From: Euryhalocaulis caribicus
GTDB lineage: Bacteria; Pseudomonadota; Alphaproteobacteria; Caulobacterales; Maricaulaceae
NCBI RefSeq assembly: GCF_000412185.1
Contig: NZ_ASJA01000005.1
Location: 62,001-126,000 of the forward strand
Direction: 5' to 3'
DNA length: 64,000 bases
Positions 17,970-25,411 of this stretch are shown in pieces. The translations under genes and the position numbers were made by a program. The notes under the pieces were generated by a model. It ran no database searches and was not told where the DNA came from. It was given only the letters and a program-made list of their open reading frames with translations. Position 1 is the first letter of the stretch. Each line of letters opens with the position of its first letter.

Positions 17970-18644
17970 ATGGAATACGATTTTCAGTTCGCCAAGGTTT
18001 TCACGGAGCTTCCCTATCTTCTGGGCGGCGCGTGGCTGACCATCCAGATCGCGTTCATCGCATTCTGGGGCGGCGCGTTCCTCGGCATCTTTGGCGCGAT
18101 TGGCAAAGTTTACGGCGGGGCCATCGCCCGCGGCGCGATTGGCGCCTATGTGGTGTTTTTCACCAATACGCCGGCGCTGGTGCAGATCTTTTTCCTGTTC
18201 TACGCGCTGCCTGAAGCGGGAATCGTCCTGAACCCGCTGACCGCGGTGCTGATCGGCATGGTGCTGAACTCGGCGGCCTATCTGACCGACATCCTGCGCG
18301 CCGGCATCATTTCCGTGCGCAAGGCGGAGATCGAGGCTGCGCTGACCATCGGCATGCGGCCGCTGCAGGTGCTCAGCTATGTCATGCTGCCGCATGTCGC
18401 GAAGACGCTGTTCGCGCCGCTCTCCAACTTCTTTGTCTGGTTGATGCTGGGCAGCTCCATCGCGGCGCTGTTCGCGGTCGAGGAGCTGACCGGCCGCGCA
18501 ATCAATATCAGCACCAGCAATCTGCGGACGATCGAGACCTTCGTGGTGACGGCGAGCATCTATATCCTGCTCACCATCATCGCCAGCCTCTTCCTCTCCT
18601 TCATCGGCCGGACCGTGTTCCGGGTGAAAGCGAAGGTGATGTGA
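17970..18644 (+). CDS. ABC transporter permease, HisM/GlnP type (first)
   Basis: Inner-membrane permease of the polar amino acid/opine ABC family, 224 residues with about five hydrophobic segments. The EAA-type loop is EIEAALTIGMRPLQVLSYVM. ATG 17970 follows GGGAGGG. Its stop overlaps the start of the second permease (TGATG), so the two are translationally coupled and should form the heterodimeric channel. Confidence 0.9.
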   Translation: MEYDFQFAKVFTELPYLLGGAWLTIQIAFIAFWGGAFLGIFGAIGKVYGGAIARGAIGAYVVFFTNTPALVQIFFLFYALPEAGIVLNPLTAVLIGMVLNSAAYLTDILRAGIISVRKAEIEAALTIGMRPLQVLSYVMLPHVAKTLFAPLSNFFVWLMLGSSIAALFAVEELTGRAINISTSNLRTIETFVVTASIYILLTIIASLFLSFIGRTVFRVKAKVM

Positions 18645-19333
18645 TGTTCGAGAGGATTATCGAGGAAGCGCCGCGGTTCTTTACCTATTACAATCTGATG
18701 TTCGTGCTGGGCGCGATGTGGCGGACGCTGCTGATGACGCTGGTGGGCTGCTCCATCGGTTTCACGGTTGGCCTTGGCCTGGCCGTTCTGCGGCGGACCA
18801 GCGCGGCCTGGCTGCGCCCCGCACGCTACGCGGCCATTCTTTATGTCGAGACGTTCCGCCGGATCCCGTTTCTCGTCGTGCTGTTCATCGTTCTGTATTT
18901 CATACAGCCGATCTATTCCGGCGCGTCCCTGCTGGCGATTGCGACCGTTGCGGTCTGCCTGATGTCCACGGCCTTCCTGTCGGAGATCATCCGCGCGGGG
19001 CTGGAATCGGTGCCGCGCCAGCAAATGGAAAGCGCTGAAGTGCTGAACTTCCACCCCGGCCAGACCCTGGCCTGGGTGATCCTGCCGCAGGCCTGGAAAG
19101 TGATCCTGCCCCCGGCCGTCGCCTTCGTGGTGATGTTCGTGAAGGACACCTCGCTCGCCTCGCAGCTGGGCGTGGTGGAGCTGACCTATGCAGGCAAGAT
19201 TCTGGTCAATAAGGGATTCTCGCCGCTACTGGGCTTCGGCGCGATCCTCGCCGCCTATTTCATTCTGTCCTATCCGCTGAGCCGGCTGGGCGCGCATCTG
19301 GAGACCCGCCTTGGGACATCTCGAAATACGTAA
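18644..19333 (+). CDS. ABC transporter permease, HisM/GlnP type (second)
   Basis: Second permease of the importer, 229 residues. The EAA loop reads QQMESAEVLNFHPGQTLAWV. It starts at ATG 18644, one base into the upstream stop. The 3' end overlaps the ATPase start by 23 bases. Topology is similar to its partner, with several transmembrane stretches and a C-terminal segment ending the last helix near LGAHLETRLG. Confidence 0.9.
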   Translation: MFERIIEEAPRFFTYYNLMFVLGAMWRTLLMTLVGCSIGFTVGLGLAVLRRTSAAWLRPARYAAILYVETFRRIPFLVVLFIVLYFIQPIYSGASLLAIATVAVCLMSTAFLSEIIRAGLESVPRQQMESAEVLNFHPGQTLAWVILPQAWKVILPPAVAFVVMFVKDTSLASQLGVVELTYAGKILVNKGFSPLLGFGAILAAYFILSYPLSRLGAHLETRLGTSRNT

Positions 19334-20048
19334 TCTTCACTGCTCCTACGGGGCGGACGATATCCTGAAATCGGTGGACCTGTCGGTCGACCGGGGCGAG
19401 GTGGTGAGCCTGATCGGGCCGTCGGGCTCGGGAAAGAGCACGCTTCTGCGCTCGCTCATCGGCCTGACGCCGCCACGCATGGGCACGGTCGAGCTGGACG
19501 GCGAGGAGATCAATTATCGCAACCGCCAGAGCCTGCGGCATCTCCGCGACAAGATGGCGATCGTGTTCCAGCAATATAATCTGTTCCAGAACATGAACGT
19601 GTTCCGGAACGTCACGGTCGCTCCCCTGAAGATCAAGAAGCGCGACAAGGGCGCGGTGGAAAAAACCGCGACCGAATTGCTGGACCGGGTGGGCATCGGC
19701 GACAAGCACCAGGCCTATCCGGACGAGCTTTCAGGCGGCCAGCAGCAGCGCGTGGCGATTGCACGCGCTCTGGCGCTGGCTCCGGAGATACTGCTTCTGG
19801 ACGAGGTGACTTCGGCGCTGGACCCGGAACGGGTGAACGAGGTTCTGGACGTGATCCGCGACCTGACCCGTGACGGCATCACCATGCTGATCGTCTCTCA
19901 CGAGATGTCCTTCGTGAAGGAAGTCTCCACCCGGGTGGCCATGATGGACGCGGGCAGCGTGGTGGAGGTCGGCCCGCCGGAGCAGATTTTTGACGCCCCG
20001 AAAGAACAGCGCACCCGCGACTTTGTCGGCAAGATCCTGCGCCACTAG
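19311..20048 (+). CDS. ABC transporter ATP-binding protein, GlnQ/HisP type
   Basis: Energises the amino acid/opine importer. Walker A GPSGSGKST (about residue 37), Q-loop VFQQYNLFQNMNV, signature LSGGQQQRVAIARAL, Walker B ILLLDEVTSALD and H-loop SHEMSF are all intact. The start is a TTG at 19311 inside the end of the upstream permease gene; it has GGAGA 7 bases upstream and gives the family N-terminus (HLEIRNLHCSYG), while the next in-frame ATG would remove the Walker A. 245 residues. Convergent with the DAO-type oxidase gene 12 bases beyond. Confidence 0.93.
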   Translation: MGHLEIRNLHCSYGADDILKSVDLSVDRGEVVSLIGPSGSGKSTLLRSLIGLTPPRMGTVELDGEEINYRNRQSLRHLRDKMAIVFQQYNLFQNMNVFRNVTVAPLKIKKRDKGAVEKTATELLDRVGIGDKHQAYPDELSGGQQQRVAIARALALAPEILLLDEVTSALDPERVNEVLDVIRDLTRDGITMLIVSHEMSFVKEVSTRVAMMDAGSVVEVGPPEQIFDAPKEQRTRDFVGKILRH

Positions 20049-20059
20049 AAGCGCGGGGC

Positions 20060-21184
20060 TTATGGACGGAAAAGACTGAGGTCTGCGCGGGTTTCGGTGG
20101 CCTTGCCCTGCGCCATGTCGGCGGCGATGCGGCCGGCCATGGGGCCAGCGGTGAACCCGATCCAGGGCACGTAGGACACGTAATATCCCGGCGCCGGTTC
20201 GCCGATAATCGGCATCCAGCTGGCGTTGCCGTTCACGAACGCCGCCCATGTGCGGATCAGGTTCAGCGAACCGAGATCGGGCACCGCGCTCAGCGCCACC
20301 CCCAGATTGCGCGCCAATGAATCCGGATTGACGACCGGGCGCCCCTGGCTGTCCAGGTCGGCTTCCCAGCCGCCGCCAATCAACACGGTCCCCAGCGGGG
20401 TCTGTTTCAGGGTCAGCTTCTGACCGGCGGAATAGACCAGGTGATGGATGAAAGGTTCGGCGGGTTCGGTCACGCTCAGCTGGATCGGGAATTTCTGGAC
20501 ATCCAGACGCATGCCCAGCATTTCGGATATGTCGGAGACCGCCGCGCCGGCCGCATTGATCAGATGGCGCGTCCGGAACACGTCATGGTCTGTATGGACG
20601 GCGTACTGGCCGCCCTCCCGTTCGATATGCCTGACGCGTACGCCGCGCCGTATATCCGCCCCGTTGCGCGCGGCGGACCGCGCGAAGGCGGGGCCGCTGA
20701 TCAGGGGATTGGCCTTGCCTTCTCCGGCGCAGAACAACCCGCCCGCCAGCCGGGTCGAGAGATAAGGCATGCGGTCCCGCAGGTCCGCGGGGCTGAGGAT
20801 TTCGGGGTCCAGCCCGGCCGCGCGCTCGATCCGCGCCTTGCGGTCCAGGTCGCGCATCTGCGCGTCCGTATCCGCAATCAGGATTCCGCCCGGCGTGCGG
20901 ATTTCCAAGTCTTCTCCGGTTTCTTCGCCCGCGCGCTCCCATAGCGCGATGGAATCCTGCAAGAGCGGGATGATCGCGGAAAAGCGCCGCGCCCAGTCAT
21001 CGCCAAGTTCCATGAAGGGATCATGGGGAATCTGGAGATGCAGGCTTCCTGCGTTGAAGCCCGATGCGGCGCTGTTCAGATCCGCCTGTTCCAGCAGCAG
21101 CGAAGGGACGCCGTCCAGCGCCAGATAATGCGCCGCGGCGCTGCCGGTCAGCCCGCCGCCAATGATGATGACGTCGTATGTCAT
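20060..21184 (-). CDS. DAO-family FAD oxidoreductase, small subunit of opine-oxidase-like enzyme
   Basis: Flavoenzyme of the D-amino acid/glycine/sarcosine oxidase fold, 374 residues. FAD motif VIIIGGGLTGSAAAHYL at the N-terminus, substrate-domain mark SVTEPAEPFIHH, and the C-terminal FAD segment WIGFTAGPMAGRIAADMA. It resembles the B subunit of opine oxidases, HcnC and proline dehydrogenase beta subunits, and should pair with the [2Fe-2S]/FAD subunit at 15246-16961. The genes are split around the ABC importer rather than adjacent. ATG 21184 has no clear ribosome site. The promoter region holds GTTCGC words at 21227-21253 also found near the aminotransferase. Confidence 0.85.
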   Translation of the reverse strand: MTYDVIIIGGGLTGSAAAHYLALDGVPSLLLEQADLNSAASGFNAGSLHLQIPHDPFMELGDDWARRFSAIIPLLQDSIALWERAGEETGEDLEIRTPGGILIADTDAQMRDLDRKARIERAAGLDPEILSPADLRDRMPYLSTRLAGGLFCAGEGKANPLISGPAFARSAARNGADIRRGVRVRHIEREGGQYAVHTDHDVFRTRHLINAAGAAVSDISEMLGMRLDVQKFPIQLSVTEPAEPFIHHLVYSAGQKLTLKQTPLGTVLIGGGWEADLDSQGRPVVNPDSLARNLGVALSAVPDLGSLNLIRTWAAFVNGNASWMPIIGEPAPGYYVSYVPWIGFTAGPMAGRIAADMAQGKATETRADLSLFRP

Positions 21185-21226
21185 GGAGAATGGAAAATTA
21201 GAGATCCGGGGGCTGATTGTTCCAAA

Positions 21227-21253
21227 ATGTTCGCTATGTTAACGAAAGTTCGC
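21227..21253. promoter_or_regulatory. Candidate IclR operator, site 4
   Basis: ATGTTCGCTAT (21227-21237), identical to a word at 11841-11851, is followed by GTTAACGAAAGTTCGC (21238-21253), which keeps one perfect GTTCGC half of the palindrome. It lies between the divergent DAO oxidase and old yellow enzyme genes. Confidence 0.4.
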
Positions 21254-21322
21254 AAAATCCAATAGCGCGCCCGTGAACTATTTTTCAGTCCTTCGCGGGC
21301 GCGAACCATTCAAGGAGACGAC

Positions 21323-22444
21323 GTGGAAAAGCCCGGTAACAACGAAACAATTCCGCCGCTGTTTCAACCTATTCAGGTGCGCGGGACAAGTTTCCGCAAC
21401 CGGGTTTTTCTGTCGCCGATGTGCCAGTACGCCTCCGATGAAGGCGCGCCGACGCCGTGGCATTCGGCGCACCATTCGCGTTTCGCGCTGGGTGGTCTTG
21501 GCGGCGCCATGGTCGAGTCGACGGGCGTCACGCGCGATGGCCGCATCACCCCGGTCTGTATGGGCCTCTGGAACGAGACTCAGGAGAAGGGGCTGTCCGC
21601 GATTGCCGATATCTATCACGCGCAGGGCGTGCCGGTTGGCATCCAGTTGTCGCACAGCGGCCGCAAGGGAAGCTCCACCCCGCCCGCTGAAGGCGGAAAA
21701 CCATTGTCCAGCGCCGGGCCGGAGCAGGCCTGGGAAACGGTCGCGCCCAGCGCCATTCCGCTGCGCGATGGCTGGCCAACGCCAAAGGCGCTCACCGAAG
21801 CGGAAATCGAGGACCTGATTCAGGCTTTCGTCGACGCTGCGAAGCGGGCGATCCGCGCCGGGTTCGACTATGTCGAGATCCACGGTGCGCACGGCTATCT
21901 GATCCACAGCTTCATGTCCCCGCTGGCCAATCAGCGAACCGATCGCTGGGGCGGCGACCTTGAAGGCCGGATGCGCTTCCCGCTGGAAATCGTCAAAGCC
22001 GTCCGCAAGGTCATCCCGGAAAACATGCCGCTTTTCTATCGCGCATCGGTGGTGGACGGTCTGGATGGCGGGCTGGCCGCCGACGATACAGTGTTGCTGG
22101 CGCAGCGCCTGAAGGCGGCCGGCGTGGACGTGATCGACTGTTCGTCCGGCGGCATTACCGGCGCCTCCGGAAAGTCATTTTCCGAACCCTATCCGGGTTA
22201 TCTGGTGGATTATTCCGCACAGGTGAAGCGGGAGGCGGAAATCCTGACCATGGCGGTGGGCGTGATCGTCTCGGCGGAAAAGGCCAATGACGTCATCGCC
22301 TCGGGCGAGGCGGATTTCGTCGCCATCGCGCGGCATCATCTCTACGACCCGTCCTTTGCCTATCACGCGGCTGAAGAGCTGGGGCATCCCGATCCCGAGA
22401 GCCTGCTGCCGGACTCATACGGGATGGTTCTCAGAGCACGCTAA
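21323..22444 (+). CDS. Old yellow enzyme family NAD(P)H:flavin oxidoreductase (YqjM-like)
   Basis: FMN-containing ene-reductase that reduces activated C=C bonds or demethylates amines. TIM-barrel marks: SPMCQYASDEG with the YqjM-type Cys and Tyr, IQLSHSGRKG, the substrate-binding HGAHGYLIHSFMSPLANQRTD, and VGVIVSAEKANDVI near the phosphate site. GTG 21323 has a perfect AAGGAG 5 bases upstream, so I accept GTG. 373 residues is normal for the subfamily. It is divergent from the DAO-type oxidase and is followed 80 bases later by a MocR regulator. Its role in the block may be reduction of an unsaturated intermediate or N-demethylation. Confidence 0.9.
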   Translation: MEKPGNNETIPPLFQPIQVRGTSFRNRVFLSPMCQYASDEGAPTPWHSAHHSRFALGGLGGAMVESTGVTRDGRITPVCMGLWNETQEKGLSAIADIYHAQGVPVGIQLSHSGRKGSSTPPAEGGKPLSSAGPEQAWETVAPSAIPLRDGWPTPKALTEAEIEDLIQAFVDAAKRAIRAGFDYVEIHGAHGYLIHSFMSPLANQRTDRWGGDLEGRMRFPLEIVKAVRKVIPENMPLFYRASVVDGLDGGLAADDTVLLAQRLKAAGVDVIDCSSGGITGASGKSFSEPYPGYLVDYSAQVKREAEILTMAVGVIVSAEKANDVIASGEADFVAIARHHLYDPSFAYHAAEELGHPDPESLLPDSYGMVLRAR

Positions 22445-22524
22445 ACTCAAACCATAGGGGAGACGCTTTCGCGCTTGCCTGAGGGCAATGTCCCGACCTT
22501 TGCGGCGGGCGTTGTTTTCGGTCT

Positions 22525-24387
22525 ATGGAATCGGCCATGTCGGAACGCTCCCGGCGCGCTGGCGCGCCGCCGCTTTTCTTTCTTGATCCGCAGGCCGGGC
22601 TCAGCCTGCAGGCGCAATTGCGCCGGCAGCTTGTGGCCGCGATCGAGGCAGGCGTGTTTCCGCCGGGCGGACGCTTGCCCTCATCACGGGCGCTGGCGAG
22701 CAATCTGGGCGTTTCGCGCAATACGGTTTTCCTGACTTACCAGCAGCTGATCGCGGAAGGTCATCTGGCCGCCCGCACGCGCAGCGGGGTCTATGTCAGC
22801 GACGAGACGCGGCGTTATCGCGCCGGGCACATTCCGGTGGCCGGACGCGGCGCGGCGGCCGAGCCCTCCACGCTGGCGGCGCGGATGGGGGCGCGCATGC
22901 CTTCGGAACGCGCCTTCCGTTGCCCGCCCGACTGGCAGACCCATCCCTATCCCTTCATCGAGGGGCGCTTTGACCGGTCGCTGTTCCCGGTGGCGGAATG
23001 GCGGGAAGCCAGCCGTCTGGCGCTGGCCGTTCAGGAGGTCGAGCAGTGGTCGGTCGATTCCGGCGAGACCGATGACGAGATGCTGATCGAGGAGATCCGT
23101 ACCAAGCTGCTGCCCCGCCGCGGCATTCAGGCGGGAAGAGATGAAATCCTGATCACCGTGGGCGAGCAGCAGGCGCTGCATCTGGCGGCGGAGCTGTTCC
23201 TGCGGCGCGGCCTGACTGCGGCGATGGAGGAGCCGGGCCTGCCGGAAATCGCCGAGCTGTTCCAGCTGCGCGATGCGCGGGTGATGCGCCAGCCGGTCGA
23301 TAATGGCGGCCTGGTCGTGGATGAGCGCCTGGACGATTGCGATCTTGTGCATGTCACGCCGTCGCGCCAGCGGCCCACGGCCGTCACCATGCCGGTGGAC
23401 CGCCGCCGCGCGCTTCTGGACCGGGCGCGCGAGAAGGATTTCATCATCATCGAGGATGATTTCGAGAATGAGGTGACGTTCCTGGGCAAGCCCGCGCCGG
23501 CGCTCCGCGCGATGGAGGGCGGCGAACGGGTGGTCTATGTCGCCAGTCTTTCCAAGGTATTGGCGCCGGGCGTTCGGCTGGGTTTCATGACGGCGCCGCC
23601 GGAGGTCATCGCTGAGGCGCGCCGCCTGCGCGATCTGATGACGCGCCGTCCCCCGCCCAATAATCAGCGCGCCGCGGCGCATTTCCTGTCTCTGGGCCAT
23701 TACGACGCCATGGTTATGCGGCTGGGGCGGGAGTTCGAGGCGCGTCTTCTGGCCCTGCGCGATGCGCTGAATCATTATCTGCCGCAATCGCTGGCGCACG
23801 CCCTGCCGCAATCGGTGGACATGGCCCCGGTGACCGGCGGCACGACCGTCTGGGTGCGCGGGCCGGAGGGTCTGAACGCGGAAACGCTGGCGCATGCGGC
23901 GGCGGCGCGCGGGGTGCTGATCGAACCGGCGAGCGATTATTATGCGGGCGGAAACGTGCCGCAGAATGTCTTTCGCATGGGGGTGACCAGCATCCCGGCG
24001 GAGCGCATCCGCAAGGGCGTTGCGCTGCTGGCCGAAACCATGAGGGAGCTGACGGGCGATCATGCTGAAATCGCCGGTCCCGAAACCCTTGAGGGCGAGT
24101 CGATCATCAAGGCGCTGGGCGGGGCGACGCTGCTCTACAAGACGGTTTATGGCGAGCCGTGCACGATCGAGCTACATGAAGGCGGCGCGATGACCGGGCG
24201 CGCGGGCTATGCCAGCGAGGACCGGGATGAGGGCCGCTGGTGGGTCGAAAACGACCTATGGTTCCGCCAGTGGAAGCATTGGGCCTACGGGGAACCGGCG
24301 GGTTACCGCCTGCAAATCGAGGGTGAACGCCTGTTTTACCTCAATGAGGAAGGCCGGCGCGTCGACTCCGCCATTCTGGCGCCATAG
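22525..24387 (+). CDS. MocR/PdxR-type GntR regulator with aminotransferase domain and C-terminal extension
   Basis: Regulator with a GntR winged helix (about residues 25-85; RLPSSRALASNLGVSRNTVF) fused to a fold-type I aminotransferase domain (about 130-515) that binds PLP through the Lys in SLSKVLAPGVRLG; IIEDDFENEV is the usual family segment (family: EDDYDSEF). MocR proteins are normally about 450-500 residues; this one has 620. Residues about 523-620 form an extra domain with many Trp and Gly (GRWWVENDLWFRQWKHWAYG) that I do not recognise with certainty. The start may instead be ATG 22537; neither has a good ribosome site. It may control the old yellow enzyme upstream or the amidase and TonB receptor downstream. 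Confidence 0.85.
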   Translation: MESAMSERSRRAGAPPLFFLDPQAGLSLQAQLRRQLVAAIEAGVFPPGGRLPSSRALASNLGVSRNTVFLTYQQLIAEGHLAARTRSGVYVSDETRRYRAGHIPVAGRGAAAEPSTLAARMGARMPSERAFRCPPDWQTHPYPFIEGRFDRSLFPVAEWREASRLALAVQEVEQWSVDSGETDDEMLIEEIRTKLLPRRGIQAGRDEILITVGEQQALHLAAELFLRRGLTAAMEEPGLPEIAELFQLRDARVMRQPVDNGGLVVDERLDDCDLVHVTPSRQRPTAVTMPVDRRRALLDRAREKDFIIIEDDFENEVTFLGKPAPALRAMEGGERVVYVASLSKVLAPGVRLGFMTAPPEVIAEARRLRDLMTRRPPPNNQRAAAHFLSLGHYDAMVMRLGREFEARLLALRDALNHYLPQSLAHALPQSVDMAPVTGGTTVWVRGPEGLNAETLAHAAAARGVLIEPASDYYAGGNVPQNVFRMGVTSIPAERIRKGVALLAETMRELTGDHAEIAGPETLEGESIIKALGGATLLYKTVYGEPCTIELHEGGAMTGRAGYASEDRDEGRWWVENDLWFRQWKHWAYGEPAGYRLQIEGERLFYLNEEGRRVDSAILAP

Positions 24388-24474
24388 ATCGGGTCAATCT
24401 GGTCCTAAGGGTGTCCTCCGGCCCCTGTCATCATTCCTTTGCAACGGGAAAACAAGCCGCCGGGGAGGGCGCGC

Positions 24475-25395
24475 ATGGCGCAATTCGCCATCGCAGGTCT
24501 GCAGCTCGATCTGCAGAAATCAGGCAATCTGGGCCTGATCGAGCGTGAGACGCGCGCTCTGGCCAAGCGTTTCGGCTGGATCCAGATGGTGGTGGCGCCG
24601 GAACTGGCCGTGCATGGCCCGGATCCGAAAAACGCCGAGCCTGAAGGCGGCGAGACCGAGCAGCGTTTTCAGGCTCTGGCGCGCGAATGCGGCGTCTGGC
24701 TGATACCGGGGACCATGTTCCAGAAGCGCGGGGGCGAAGTCTTCAACGTGGCCCCGGTGATCAGCCCCGACGGCGAGATCGTCGCCCGCTACGCCAAGAT
24801 GTTTCCATTCCTGCCCTATGAAGAAGGCGTCTCGGCGGGGTCTGAATATGTCGTTTTCGACGTGCCGGGCGCGGGGCGGTTCGGCCTGTCGATCTGCTAC
24901 GACATGTGGTTTCCCGAAACCACGCGCACGCTGGCGGCCATGGGCGCGCAGGCGATCATTCATCCCAGCCTGACCAATACGGTCGACCGGGAGGTCGAGC
25001 TTTCCATCGCGCGAACCAACGCGGCGATCACGCAGAGTTATTTCCTGGACATCAACACCGCCGGGGCGCTCGGCAATGGCCGGTCCGGCCTCTATGGACC
25101 GGGCGGCGAAGTAATTTACCGGGCCGAAACGGGCCGGGACATTCTGGCCTTCGAGATCGACCTTGCGCAGGCGGACCATGTGCGCCGCCGCGGATGGCAC
25201 GGCCTTGGCCAGATGATGAAGAGTTTCCGGGACAGCGAAGCGCCGTTCCCGGTTCACGCGGAAGGCCAGCGCAAGACCGCCCCTCTGGCGGCGCTGGGAC
25301 CGCTGGAAAAGCCCGAAAAGATTGCAAGCGAAGACACTTCGCAGGGGGAGCCGCGGCCGGCCGTGGCGTTTCGCAAAAGCGCCGGCGACAACTGA
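24475..25395 (+). CDS. Carbon-nitrogen hydrolase (nitrilase superfamily amidase)
   Basis: Cytoplasmic hydrolase of amide or nitrile C-N bonds. The Glu-Lys-Cys triad is visible: Glu43 in VVAPELAVHG, Lys108 in YAKMFPF and Cys141 in LSICYDMWFPE. 306 residues fits an aliphatic-amidase or N-carbamoyl-type branch. ATG 24475 follows GGGGAGG; the frame opens 12 codons earlier without support. The TonB receptor gene starts 16 bases after its stop, so they are cotranscribed, suggesting that the receptor imports an amide or a carbamoyl/N-acyl compound. Confidence 0.9.
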   Translation: MAQFAIAGLQLDLQKSGNLGLIERETRALAKRFGWIQMVVAPELAVHGPDPKNAEPEGGETEQRFQALARECGVWLIPGTMFQKRGGEVFNVAPVISPDGEIVARYAKMFPFLPYEEGVSAGSEYVVFDVPGAGRFGLSICYDMWFPETTRTLAAMGAQAIIHPSLTNTVDREVELSIARTNAAITQSYFLDINTAGALGNGRSGLYGPGGEVIYRAETGRDILAFEIDLAQADHVRRRGWHGLGQMMKSFRDSEAPFPVHAEGQRKTAPLAALGPLEKPEKIASEDTSQGEPRPAVAFRKSAGDN

Positions 25396-25411
25396 ACGGG
25401 GAGACAAGGAC

